Shown here in pieces: positions 1 through 9,466 of a stretch of 64,000 nucleotides of DNA; positions within the stretch are counted from its first letter, which is position 1, and every line of letters begins with the position of its first letter. The position numbers and the translations under genes are program-made. This DNA is from Myxococcales bacterium. GTDB lineage: Bacteria > Myxococcota_A > Polyangia > Polyangiales > Ga0077539. The stretch is from positions 1-64,000 of the forward strand of contig JAEUKH010000016.1 in assembly GCA_016792845.1 (NCBI GenBank). Reading direction: 5' to 3'. The notes under the pieces were generated by a model. It worked only from the letters and a program-made list of their open reading frames with translations, was not told the DNA's origin and did no database searches.

Positions 1-624
1 CTCGCGAAAGCGCGCACGGTCCGCGGGGCTCGAGACGACATGGAGCCCCACGACCGGATCGTCCGAGAGCGCCCGCAGCATCCCCTCGAGCTCCCGCGGG
101 AAGGGCACGTCGAGGTAGGCCCCTCGGTTCGTGTGGCGGCGCGCGATGGCATCGACGTACGGGCTCCTCGGCGCACCCGGGACGAGCGTCACCTCCGCGA
201 CGAGGGCGGGGTCCTCGGGCCGAGGGAGCCACACGATATCGGCGCGGCGCCCCACCGCGCTCGCCGCGACGACCATGTTCTCGACGGCGCACCCGAGCCC
301 GACGTGGAGCTCGCGGCGGAGCGGGTCCATCGCGCCGAGGTGACGGTCCAGGCGTGCGCGGACCCCGAGGCGCCCCTCTCCGATCGAGATGCCCCACGGC
401 TGCGTGTTGTGAGGGCTCGCGGCGAGGAGGGCCGCGCGCGCGACGAGGCGCTCGGGGCTGGCTTCACCCCCAGGGAAGTCCCACGGAGAGAACGCCTCTC
501 CCTCCTCCGCCGCGTACACACCGCACCCGGGGAGCGCGACGAAGCCGGCCCCGAAGAGCCCGAGCGCCCCACACACACCCGAGACGAACCGTCGCCGACC
601 GATGGCATGTTTGTCACCTTTCAT
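1..624 (-). CDS. Tat-exported Acg-like nitroreductase-family protein (C-terminus off window)
   Basis: Read on the minus strand from ATG at 624-622, the frame stays open to base 1, giving the first 208 residues. Residues 10-13 are RRRF followed by a hydrophobic stretch, which looks like a twin-arginine signal, and a Cys follows at residue 34. Residues 70-77 read SPHNTQPW, the signature of the Acg/Rv3131-type nitroreductase-fold family (FMN-binding-like proteins often annotated as Tat-pathway signal proteins). Later residues include a RRHTNRG segment, also typical of the family. The substrate cannot be inferred. The start codon lies inside a cluster of TTTGTC/GACAAA motifs, suggesting repression by a dedicated regulator. 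It is transcribed in the same direction as groEL, but strong hairpins at 716-739 and 753-772 separate the two. Confidence 0.8.
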   Translation of the reverse strand, partial: MKGDKHAIGRRRFVSGVCGALGLFGAGFVALPGCGVYAAEEGEAFSPWDFPGGEASPERLVARAALLAASPHNTQPWGISIGEGRLGVRARLDRHLGAMDPLRRELHVGLGCAVENMVVAASAVGRRADIVWLPRPEDPALVAEVTLVPGAPRSPYVDAIARRHTNRGAYLDVPFPRELEGMLRALSDDPVVGLHVVSSPADRARFRE

Positions 625-677
625 AGACAAACATCTGGACCGCCACCCCACATTTGTCAACCACAGGTGACAAACAT
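607..677. promoter_or_regulatory. Operator-like cluster of TTTGTC/GACAAA motifs
   Basis: A perfect 13-bp inverted repeat has arms ATGTTTGTCACCT (607-619) and AGGTGACAAACAT (665-677). Between them are a further GACAAACAT (626-634) and a CATTTGTC (650-657). Four copies of the same half-site within 71 bp, overlapping the start codon of the Acg-like gene, look like a multi-site repressor operator. No regulator gene is visible in the window, so the binding protein is unknown. Confidence 0.5.
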
Positions 678-715
678 CTTCGACGGATCTCTTCGTGGTC
701 CACAAACGCGCGAAA

Positions 716-739
716 CCCCGAGAGATTTCTCTCTCGGGG
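716..739 (-). terminator. Hairpin terminator downstream of groEL
   Basis: CCCCGAGAGA (716-725), loop TTTC and TCTCTCGGGG (730-739) form a perfect 10-bp stem. On the minus strand it is followed by TTTCGCGCGTTT. A second hairpin (753-759 with 766-772) lies just after the groEL stop. Together they probably terminate the groESL transcript before the Acg-like gene. Confidence 0.6.
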
Positions 740-778
740 CTCGCAGGTCACGCGTAGGCGTTACGGCCTACGTGCGGC

Positions 779-2407
<1,629 letters not shown>

Positions 2408-2455
2408 TCAATACCTCGTTGGTACTTTGCGGTTGTCGGTTGAGAGAGACGAGAA

Positions 2456-2746
2456 TCAGCGCTCGATGATACCGAGGATGTCTTCTTCGCGGATGATGAG
2501 GTGCTCGATCTCTTCGACCTTGACCTCGGTGCCCGAGTACTTGCCGAAGAGGATCCGGTCGCCGACCTTCACCTGGAGGGCCGAGACTTCGCCCTTGTCG
2601 TTCGACTTGCCGGGGCCCACGGCGACAACCTCGCCCTCGATGGGCTTCTCTTTGGCGCTGTCGGGGATGATGATCCCGCCCTTGGTGCGCTGCTCGGCCT
2701 CAAGACGCTTGACGAGAATGCGGTCGTGGAGCGGACGAATCTTCAT
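2456..2746 (-). CDS. groS: Co-chaperonin GroES
   Basis: A 96-residue protein starting [15 protein letters not shown], with the mobile-loop region [24 protein letters not shown], and the C-terminal EDILGIIER typical of GroES. Length matches the family. The ATG at 2746 is chosen over upstream in-frame starts because it gives the conserved N-terminus and has GAAGGAGAG just upstream. GroES forms the heptameric lid of the GroEL folding chamber in the cytoplasm. It is the first gene of the groESL operon and is preceded by a sigma-70-like promoter and two CIRCE operators, so repression by HrcA is expected. Confidence 0.97.
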   Translation of the reverse strand: MKIRPLHDRILVKRLEAEQRTKGGIIIPDSAKEKPIEGEVVAVGPGKSNDKGEVSALQVKVGDRILFGKYSGTEVKVEEIEHLIIREEDILGIIER

Positions 2747-2911
2747 GTGAATCTCTCCTTCAAACGTAGAACAGACTGAACCAGCCTCGCAGACAGCCCC
2801 CGTGAGGGCCCCTGCGACCTTCGTCTCGCTAGGCAAATCGTGACAAACCCACCCAACGCGGCGGCGCCACACAGCGCGCCCCATCGGTGTACCGCGGCGG
2901 CCAAACGATTT

Positions 2912-2938
2912 TTGGCACTCACCCGCCACGACTGCCAG
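2912..2938 (-). promoter_or_regulatory. CIRCE operator (proximal, degenerate)
   Basis: TTGGCACTC (2912-2920), a 9-bp spacer and GACTGCCAG (2930-2938) match the CIRCE consensus TTAGCACTC-N9-GAGTGCTAA, the HrcA repressor site. The left arm is strong and the right arm has one extra mismatch. It sits immediately downstream of the predicted -10 of the groES promoter, the usual position for HrcA repression. Confidence 0.8.
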
Positions 2939-2949
2939 GAGCGGCGCGG

Positions 2950-2977
2950 AACATAAACGCCCCCGCCGACCTGTCAA
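2950..2977 (-). promoter_or_regulatory. Sigma-70-type promoter of groESL
   Basis: On the minus strand TTGACA (2977-2972) is followed after 16 bp by TATGTT (2955-2950). The predicted start point falls just before the proximal CIRCE. A perfect palindrome with arms GGGCTCAC (2978-2985) and GTGAGCCC (2987-2994) abuts the -35 box and may be another regulatory site. Confidence 0.6.
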
Positions 2978-3030
2978 GGGCTCACCGTGAGCCCGCCAAG
3001 ACGGCGACATTGTGATGTAGTTTCAATGCT

Positions 3031-3057
3031 TTGGCACTCAAACGCCGAGAGTGCCAG
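3031..3057 (-). promoter_or_regulatory. CIRCE operator (distal)
   Basis: TTGGCACTC (3031-3039), a 9-bp spacer and GAGTGCCAG (3049-3057) form a near-perfect CIRCE inverted repeat. It lies about 110 bp upstream of the proximal CIRCE, so groESL has two HrcA sites, or a second upstream promoter has its own site. Confidence 0.85.
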
Positions 3058-3246
3058 GGCACCCGGCGCTGCATTTTTTCACCCCGACCCGGGCGCCCCG
3101 TGCCGCGGGCTCGGCCTCACACGGAAGGTGAAGCGGGGGCCCCGGCGCGGTATCGTGGAGCCGTCACCGCAGCGGTCGCGTCGAGGGCCCGCCCGAGGGG
3201 TCCGTAGCGCGAGCGCGGAGCCCCGCGGGTGACCGAGGTCGGCACG

Positions 3247-3810
3247 ATGAGCATCGAATGTTGCCAAGACTTGGGCGGATACTTTCTCTCGGTGGTCGAC
3301 GACGCGGCGCGGGTGCGGCGGGTGTCGCTCTCGGCGCCGACCCGGGCTTACGTGGCCGAGGTGCTCGCGGCCTGCGCGGGGCCGGGGGCCTCCGAGCGGC
3401 TCGGCGCTTCGCTGGTGCTCCAGCTCGAACAAGCCCTTCGCCCTGAGACCGCGCGCGATGTCGGTCAGGCCGAGGCCCTCCGCTCGGTGGGCGACGCCGC
3501 CCTCTGCCGCTCGGGCCTCTTCGTCGGCGACGCGCCCCTCGCGGTGTGCGTGCGGGTGGGGCAATTCGCCTACCGCGAAGCGGCGCTCCGGAGCCACGGC
3601 CCTCGCGTCGAGGCGCTCGAGACCCTCGGTCGAGAGTTCACCCAAGTGGTCGACGTGGTGGCCGAGGTGGCCGAGGCGACGGCCTTGGGGGCGGTGACCC
3701 GCGACCTCGTCCGGCTCTACGACCGATGGCGCGAGGCCGACAGCGCGCGGGCGCTCGAGCGGCTCCAGGCGCAGGGGCTCTTTCCGCTCAAGGTCGAGGT
3801 CGAGGGGTAG
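3247..3810 (+). CDS. Hypothetical protein upstream of the VgrG island
   Basis: A 187-residue soluble protein without signal peptide or membrane segment. The ATG at 3247 is preferred because GAGGT lies 7 bp upstream; an in-frame GTG at 3229 is possible. The sequence begins MSIECCQDLGGYF, has a middle block around CRSGLFVGDAPLAVCVRVGQF, and a helical Glu/Val/Ala-rich second half (VVDVVAEVAEATALGAV). I do not recognise the family. It precedes vgrG on the same strand by 200 bp, so it could be an adaptor or chaperone for the secretion cargo, but nothing in the sequence proves that. Confidence 0.7.
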   Translation: MSIECCQDLGGYFLSVVDDAARVRRVSLSAPTRAYVAEVLAACAGPGASERLGASLVLQLEQALRPETARDVGQAEALRSVGDAALCRSGLFVGDAPLAVCVRVGQFAYREAALRSHGPRVEALETLGREFTQVVDVVAEVAEATALGAVTRDLVRLYDRWREADSARALERLQAQGLFPLKVEVEG

Positions 3811-4011
3811 GCCTTACTCGCGTGGCGCGGGCGCCCGGCATTGGGGGCGTCTGATCGCGCCGGGTGTGGCACGCCGTGTGCGATGAGGGTTGCGCAGATC
3901 GCGCAATCTTCATTGAAGAGAGCAATCAGCTCACATTTCAGGGTTGAGCGCAGAACGCGCATCGTACCATCGCCCCGTCGGCTCGAACGAGCGGGCCGAA
4001 GGGGTGCTGCG

Positions 4012-6486
4012 ATGGGGCGTGTGGCAGAGGTGCTCAACGACTGGTTGACCCGCGACGTGTTGCTTGAACGCGCGGCGGAGTTCGCGCTCGACGACGTCGC
4101 GTCGCCGCTCGGGGTGGTGGCCGTCGACGGCGTCGAGGCGGTCGGAGAGGCCTTCAGGTTCGAGGTGGGCGTGGTGAGCGCCGACCCGCTCTCGGCCGTG
4201 AGCCTCCTCGGGCGTGGCGCGCGCTTGCGGCTGAATCTCGGGCGCGGGGCGCCTCGGGTCGTGCACGGCGTGGTCTTGCGGCATCGCCTGGTGGGGGCTC
4301 ACCGTCTCGGGCTGCGGTACCGCCATCGGTTCACCCTCGGGCCGCGCTTCTCGCTGCTCGAATACCGTATCAACTCGCGCATTTTTCAATCAAAGACCGT
4401 CGCTGAGATCATCGCTTCGGTGCTGGCCCCGGCGGGGGTTCGGGTCGCGTGGCGGGCCGACCTGAAGCTCCCGACGCTTGAATATTGTGTTCAATATCGA
4501 GAGCGCGACGACGCCTTCGTCGAGCGCCTCTTGCGTGAAGCCGGGTACGCGTACTGGTTCGAGCACGACCCCGACGCGCCCCGCGACGAGGGCGAGACCC
4601 TGGTGGTGGCCGACGACCCGCTCACCCTCAGCGCGGTGGCTTCGGGGCCGCTCGTGTTTCAGCGCGACGCCGATGAAGAGGGCGACGCCGCGGGCGATCT
4701 CCAGCGGTTGGAGTCTCAAGAGCAGCTGGTCTCGAATCGGCTCACGCAGTGGGGCTACGACTTCCTTGAGCCGATGGTGCCGTACTCGAACTCGCAGCGC
4801 GCCGACGAGGTCTCGCCCGCGTGGGCGCCCTTCGCCACGCCCGTCGAGCTCGAACGGTATTCGCACCACGATGACTATCTTCGCTCCGAGGTGTCGACCC
4901 GCACGGCGCGCATCGCGTTGATGCAAGAGGTCTCGCAACGCGCTGTGTTTGAAGGCGCTTCGGCGCGCCAAGACCTCGCCCCGGGGCGGCGCTTCGTGCT
5001 GATCGATCACCCGGCGACGGCCCTCAACCGCGGCTACGCCGTATGGCGCGTCGCCCACACCCTGCGCGACCCCACCCTCGAAGGCGAGCCCAACGCGGGG
5101 CTCCAAGCGAGCTATTCGAACCAGCTGACGCTCGGGCCCGCCGAGGTGCTCTGGCGGGGCGCGCCGGCCGCGCGGAGCCTCCAACAGGTGACCGAGACAG
5201 CGACGGTGGTGGGGCCCGCCGACGAGGGCATCTACACCGACGCGCACGGCCGCATCAAAGTGCAGTTTCACTGGGATCGCGAAGGCCGCCGCGACGCCGA
5301 CAGCAGCTGCTGGATCCGTGTGATGCAGGGCTGGGCGGGGCAGGGCTACGGCGCGCAGTTCATCCCTCGGGTGGGGGCCGAGGTGGTGGTGGCCTTTCTC
5401 GAAGGCGACACCGACCGACCCATGATCGTGGGCTCGCTCTACAACGGCACCCAGGGGCCGCCCTTCACCTTGCCGGTCGACGCGACCCGGAGCGGGTTTC
5501 GCAGCGCCGTCGACCCGTGGGGGCAGCGCTACCACGAGCTCAGCTTTGAAGACCATCCGATCGCGCCTGAACTCAAGATCCGCGCCGAGGGGCGTCTCAA
5601 CCTCGAAGTCATCGGGCACGCCCAGGAGCGTGTTCATGGCGACAGCGACACGCGCATCGACGGCCACGCGACGCACCGCACCGCGTTCGACCTCAGCGCC
5701 TCGGTGGGCGGCGCCAGCCAGAGCCGAGTCGGGGGCGCGCGGCACATCGAGACCGGCGGCGAGGTGGTCGAGTTCGCCAACCAGAGCGTGACGCGCAAGA
5801 TCACCCGAGACCTCGACGAGACCCTCGGCGGGGCGCGGAGGGTCTCCGTCGCAGGGCGCGATGTGCTTGAAATCGCAAGTGATTCTCAGACCACCGTGCG
5901 GGGCCATCAGAGCACCGTGGTGGGCCACCCAGAGGCGCCGCGCACGGTCACGACCCACGTCGAGGGCACGCTCACGAGCGCGTCGAGCGGGGTGCTGAGC
6001 CTCGTCTCGCAGGAGGCCATCGAGCTGCGCTGCGGCACGAGCGTCCTGCGCATCGGCCCGACGCAGATCGAGGTGATCGCTGACACGGTGATGCTCAAGG
6101 GCAAGGGCTCGCAGCTCCAGCTCGCGCTCGACGACGTGACGCTCCAGATGGCACAGAACCTCAAGGTGCTCGGCAAGGCCTTGACCTTCAAGAGCGAGGG
6201 CGGCGCGCTTCGCCTCGACCGCAACGCGACCCTCGACGGGCAGCAGATCGATCTCAAGAACACGGTCTCAGAGGCCGACAAGATGGTCGATGAGAGCCCG
6301 AAGCTCACCCGCATCGAGCTGCGCGATCAGCACGGCACCGCGCTCGGGCTGAGGGCGTTTCGAATCGAGTATCCCGACGGTCGACAAGAGACCGGGGTGC
6401 TCGACGCCGCGGGGGTGGCCGAGCGCATGGTCGAGCCCGGGGCCGAGATCGTCTTCCTTGACGGCTTCGAAGTTGAAGAGGGCTGA
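4012..6486 (+). CDS. vgrG: Type VI secretion system tip protein VgrG
   Basis: An 824-residue VgrG. The N-terminal half is the phage gp27-like hub (YRINSRIFQSKTVAEI, then RERDDAFVERLLREAGYAYWFEHD). The gp5-like OB fold follows (GRIKVQFHWDREG, SCWIRVMQGWAGQGYG, GSLYNG), then a long beta-helical C-terminal part with a DUF2345-like region. It ends in an extra domain of about 60 residues (ELRDQHGTALGLRAFRIEYP) of the kind that can bind cargo or PAAR proteins. ATG at 4012 has AAGGGG upstream and is preferred over upstream in-frame codons. Downstream genes follow at 2-7 bp or overlap, so this is one cargo operon. No T6SS sheath or baseplate genes are present, so it is an orphan VgrG island. Confidence 0.95.
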   Translation: MGRVAEVLNDWLTRDVLLERAAEFALDDVASPLGVVAVDGVEAVGEAFRFEVGVVSADPLSAVSLLGRGARLRLNLGRGAPRVVHGVVLRHRLVGAHRLGLRYRHRFTLGPRFSLLEYRINSRIFQSKTVAEIIASVLAPAGVRVAWRADLKLPTLEYCVQYRERDDAFVERLLREAGYAYWFEHDPDAPRDEGETLVVADDPLTLSAVASGPLVFQRDADEEGDAAGDLQRLESQEQLVSNRLTQWGYDFLEPMVPYSNSQRADEVSPAWAPFATPVELERYSHHDDYLRSEVSTRTARIALMQEVSQRAVFEGASARQDLAPGRRFVLIDHPATALNRGYAVWRVAHTLRDPTLEGEPNAGLQASYSNQLTLGPAEVLWRGAPAARSLQQVTETATVVGPADEGIYTDAHGRIKVQFHWDREGRRDADSSCWIRVMQGWAGQGYGAQFIPRVGAEVVVAFLEGDTDRPMIVGSLYNGTQGPPFTLPVDATRSGFRSAVDPWGQRYHELSFEDHPIAPELKIRAEGRLNLEVIGHAQERVHGDSDTRIDGHATHRTAFDLSASVGGASQSRVGGARHIETGGEVVEFANQSVTRKITRDLDETLGGARRVSVAGRDVLEIASDSQTTVRGHQSTVVGHPEAPRTVTTHVEGTLTSASSGVLSLVSQEAIELRCGTSVLRIGPTQIEVIADTVMLKGKGSQLQLALDDVTLQMAQNLKVLGKALTFKSEGGALRLDRNATLDGQQIDLKNTVSEADKMVDESPKLTRIELRDQHGTALGLRAFRIEYPDGRQETGVLDAAGVAERMVEPGAEIVFLDGFEVEEG

Positions 6487-6488
6487 GC

Positions 6489-7109
6489 ATGCGGGTGCAC
6501 GTCGTCGGGGTGCAAGAAGACCTTCAGCGTATCGCCTGGCACTACGGCGTCGACGCCGAGGCGATCTGGCAGCTTGCTGAGAATGATGCGCTCACCAAAG
6601 AGCGAAAGCCGAACGTGCTCTTCCCGGGTGATCGGGTGATGATCCCTGAGGTCGCGCCGCGGCGCTTCTCGCTCAGGCCTGGGGGCAACAACCTCTTCGT
6701 GGCCGAGGTGCCGAGCACGCGGGTGACGATGCGCTTCGGCAATCCTGAGCCGCTCGCCGGGGTGCCCTTCGTGGTGACGGGGCTGCCGGGCCCGACGCAA
6801 GAGGGGGTCACCGACGGCGGGGGGCGTATCGAGGTCGAGGTTCCGCTCAACGCGGGGCGCTTCGAGGTGGCGTTTCCGAGCGCGTCGCGGCGCTATGTGA
6901 TCGCGCCCGGGCGGCTCGACCCGGCGACGACGGTGAACGGCTTACGCGCGCGGCTCCAGCACCTCGGGTACCTCGGGCTCGAGGGCGACGCCGAGCGCGC
7001 GTCGCTGGCCCGGGCCGTCGAGGCCTTTCAGGCGCGGCACCAGCTCTCGGTCACGGGGCAAGCCGACAACACCACGGTCAAGAAGATCATTGAAGAGTAC
7101 GGGAGCTAA
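6489..7109 (+). CDS. LysM and peptidoglycan-binding domain protein, T6SS-associated
   Basis: 206 residues. The N-terminus (about 1-55) is a LysM-like module, with LQRIAWHYGVDAEAIWQLAEN and a VLFPGDRVMIPE end. A central beta-rich region (about 70-150) follows. Residues about 152-206 form a peptidoglycan-binding-1 fold (LRARLQHLGYLG, AVEAFQARHQLSVTGQAD). There is no signal peptide, consistent with delivery through the T6SS rather than Sec. The start lies 2 bp after the vgrG stop. It probably anchors or guides the cargo at the target cell wall. No catalytic motif is seen, so it is unlikely to be the lytic effector itself. Confidence 0.85.
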   Translation: MRVHVVGVQEDLQRIAWHYGVDAEAIWQLAENDALTKERKPNVLFPGDRVMIPEVAPRRFSLRPGGNNLFVAEVPSTRVTMRFGNPEPLAGVPFVVTGLPGPTQEGVTDGGGRIEVEVPLNAGRFEVAFPSASRRYVIAPGRLDPATTVNGLRARLQHLGYLGLEGDAERASLARAVEAFQARHQLSVTGQADNTTVKKIIEEYGS

Positions 7110-7116
7110 GACCCCA

Positions 7117-8226
7117 ATGTCTGAATCGAGCACCGCCGAAGCGATGTTGGTCTCGATGGGCGAGATGGTCTCTGTCGCGGGCGACGCCGTGGCCAGCATT
7201 TTCAGCGCGACCCCCGAGATCGTGTCGGTCGCCTGGAGCAAGAAGACCTGCCGCTGCGGAGACGTCGTTCAGGTCAACGTGACCCTGAGCAGCGAGGGCT
7301 TCGATGGCACCCTCGTCATCGGGGTGCTCGACCACATGCGCGGCGTCAAGATCGGCAATTTCACCATCCCGGTGAAGGGCGGCGTCACCTTTCGGCAGGC
7401 GGTCACGAGCATCAAGCTCGTCGACGTGTGGGGCGGGGCCTTTGACTTCCTGGCCGCCGTCGAGCTCCGCGACGCGCAATGGAACGTCGTCGCAGAGAAG
7501 AGCGCCGCCGAGCTGTTGACGGTGGTGCGACCCGCGAACGCCCTCTCACCGCAGAACATCTCAGGCGGTTGGCGCACCTGCCCCAAGTGGGAGTACGACA
7601 AGAAGACCGCGCTTTGGGCCAAGGGCCAAGAGCACTACGGCTGGCCTTGCAACTACCAGCTCGAATTCAAAGACGGCGAGATCATCGTGACCTGCAAGGT
7701 GAAGCTCACCGCCCGGGCCCCCTTCGTGCTCACCGACGCCCACAAGGCTCGCTGGCGCGCAGAGATCGAGGGCTACTGGGCGGGGGCCTACGAGGTGCAT
7801 CGGGTGCTCTGCAAATGGGGCCTTCAGTGCGGCTGCACCTATCACTGTTGTCGGCACCCCATCGTGATTCAATGTGAGTTCGTTGACCAGGGCGAGCACT
7901 GCGAGGTCGAGGTGATCGGCGGCGCGTGCGACAAAGAGTGGGGCGACACCGACTGGTGGTGCAGCTCGGTCTGGTGGGAAGACTGGTCAGACAACGTGCC
8001 CAAGGCCGTGAGAGCCCATGAGTTCGGGCACCTCCTCGGGCTCTACGACGAGTACCTCGGCGGCGCCATGAGCCCCTCGGTCGACCCGAACACCGTGACC
8101 TTCGACGATCGCAGCGTGATGTCGTCGGGCGCCGCGCCGATGAAGAATCACGGCGGCACCTTGATCGTGAGCATCAATACTCTGTTGAAAGACAAGTTCT
8201 ACCTACGATGGTTGAGGCCGCTGTGA
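7117..8226 (+). CDS. Zinc metallopeptidase-like putative T6SS effector
   Basis: 369 residues. A beta-sandwich-like N-terminal region (about 40-140) is followed by a Cys/Trp-rich middle (CGCTYHCCRHP, WWCSSVWWEDW). Then comes HEFGHLLGLYDEY, an HExxH-x2-G zinc site of the metzincin type, with SVMSSGAAPM downstream as a plausible Met-turn. The many cysteines suggest an extracytoplasmic destination although there is no signal peptide. ATG at 7117 is chosen just after the previous gene. The next gene overlaps by the four bases GTGA, showing translational coupling. Position between VgrG/LysM and PAAR-like genes suggests it is the toxic cargo; the substrate is unknown. Confidence 0.8.
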   Translation: MSESSTAEAMLVSMGEMVSVAGDAVASIFSATPEIVSVAWSKKTCRCGDVVQVNVTLSSEGFDGTLVIGVLDHMRGVKIGNFTIPVKGGVTFRQAVTSIKLVDVWGGAFDFLAAVELRDAQWNVVAEKSAAELLTVVRPANALSPQNISGGWRTCPKWEYDKKTALWAKGQEHYGWPCNYQLEFKDGEIIVTCKVKLTARAPFVLTDAHKARWRAEIEGYWAGAYEVHRVLCKWGLQCGCTYHCCRHPIVIQCEFVDQGEHCEVEVIGGACDKEWGDTDWWCSSVWWEDWSDNVPKAVRAHEFGHLLGLYDEYLGGAMSPSVDPNTVTFDDRSVMSSGAAPMKNHGGTLIVSINTLLKDKFYLRWLRPL

Positions 8227-9053
8227 GCCGGGCCGAGCGGGTTCGGGTGTACAGCGTGTACGGCCCCGGGCAGGTGTTCTCGCTCTCGCTCGAGCCCTCG
8301 GGCGCTTGGGCCATGCTGCTCTCGGGCAACGGCAGCTCGGTCTTCGCGGCGCCCTACCTCGGGCATTTCGCGGGGGTCGACCCCGAGGCCGGCGCGGCGC
8401 TCTACGCGGCGCTCGTGGCTGCCCTCGGCGGCCCGGCCTCGACCGCACCCGGACGGCCCGACGCGGCCTTCACCTCGGTGACCTTGCTCGAAGACGAGGC
8501 CCCCGTGGCGCAGCGGAGCTTCGCGCTCTATGCGCCCCCCGCGCCCTGGGACGCGGTGCAGGCTCAGCTCGTCGCGCAGGCCCTGGGGGTGTGGCTGCCG
8601 TCGCCCGAGGCGGCGCTTCACGCCTTCCTCGACCTCGACGAGGCGGTCTTCGAGGCCCAAGGCGAGCCCGTGATCGACCTGAGCCTCAGGGCCCTCGGTC
8701 GCGCGCCGGTCGCGCTCTGGCGGCCCGAGCTGGCGTCGAACTGGCGGGTGGTGCTGCGCCCGCAGGGGCTCTCGGGCGAGGGGTTGGCGCGCTTCCCGGC
8801 GGAGGTCGACCCGAACGAGCTGAGCTTCGAGTGGCTCGGGCCCGCGCCCCAGGGCGACTGGCTGACCCTCGCGCCTGGCACCGGCTCTCAGCTCCGCTTG
8901 CGAGTCTTGCGGCGCCTCCCGCCGGGTCGATGGCGGGTGCGGGTCACCTGGCAGGCCCCGGCGCCCGGTTGGGGCCCGAGACCCGCGCAGCCGCTCTCGG
9001 GAGCCGTCACCCTCAACCCCGACCCGCTCTGGGTGGGCGCGAGGCGAGGGTAG
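8223..9053 (+). CDS. Hypothetical protein coupled to the metallopeptidase (possible immunity or adaptor)
   Basis: 276 residues starting at GTG 8223, which overlaps the metallopeptidase stop (GTGA). It has no signal peptide and no membrane segment, and is rich in Leu/Ala/Pro with beta-type segments (ASNWRVVLRPQGL, RWRVRVTWQAPAPGW). I do not recognise a family. Effector genes in such islands are often followed by an immunity or chaperone gene, and this is the only unassigned gene directly coupled to the peptidase. That role is an inference from position only. Confidence 0.75.
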   Translation: MSRAERVRVYSVYGPGQVFSLSLEPSGAWAMLLSGNGSSVFAAPYLGHFAGVDPEAGAALYAALVAALGGPASTAPGRPDAAFTSVTLLEDEAPVAQRSFALYAPPAPWDAVQAQLVAQALGVWLPSPEAALHAFLDLDEAVFEAQGEPVIDLSLRALGRAPVALWRPELASNWRVVLRPQGLSGEGLARFPAEVDPNELSFEWLGPAPQGDWLTLAPGTGSQLRLRVLRRLPPGRWRVRVTWQAPAPGWGPRPAQPLSGAVTLNPDPLWVGARRG

Positions 9054-9057
9054 GGCC

Positions 9058-9450
9058 GTGCCGAAGCCCGTCATCGATGGCGCAATTCTTAAGTGTTCTC
9101 AAGGTCTTGCGCCTGGTCCGTTGCGCGTCTTGGCGGCCCGCGGCGCGGGCAGCGAGCGGCACCCCGTGGCGACGGTGATGGAGTTTCAGCCCGTCGTGAA
9201 CATCGCGGGCTTCTCGATGTGCCAGAGCCCGGCCAACCCGCAGGTGGCGGCGGCGACGGCGGCGGCGGGCGGGGTGCTGACGCCGCAGCCGTGCGTTCCG
9301 GTGGTGGTGGCGCCCTGGCAGCCGGGCTCGCAGGCGGTGCGCCTCGGCGGCTTGCCGGTGTTGACCGAGACTTCGACCTGTCAGTGCAGTTGGGCGGGCC
9401 TGATCGAGGTGAGCCACCCCGGGAGCGTGGCAGTCACCGAAGGCGGTTAG
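9058..9450 (+). CDS. PAAR-like protein, DUF4280 family
   Basis: 130 residues starting at GTG 9058. It matches the DUF4280/PAAR-like pattern: an early CSQG, then NIAGFSMCQSPANP, PCVPVVVAPWQPGSQ, VRLGGLPVLTETSTCQC and GLIEVSHPG. Proteins of this family form the sharpened cone on VgrG spikes in T6SS and related contractile systems. It is the last gene of the vgrG cargo operon, 4 bp after the preceding stop, and converges on the lipoprotein gene that ends at 9467. Confidence 0.85.
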   Translation: MPKPVIDGAILKCSQGLAPGPLRVLAARGAGSERHPVATVMEFQPVVNIAGFSMCQSPANPQVAAATAAAGGVLTPQPCVPVVVAPWQPGSQAVRLGGLPVLTETSTCQCSWAGLIEVSHPGSVAVTEGG

Positions 9451-9466
9451 ACCCGGTGTTGGGCGC

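Noticed and set aside
4390..5958. Long open frame antisense to vgrG
   Set aside because: Composition is typical of an antisense shadow, with no recognisable domain; vgrG itself is well supported.
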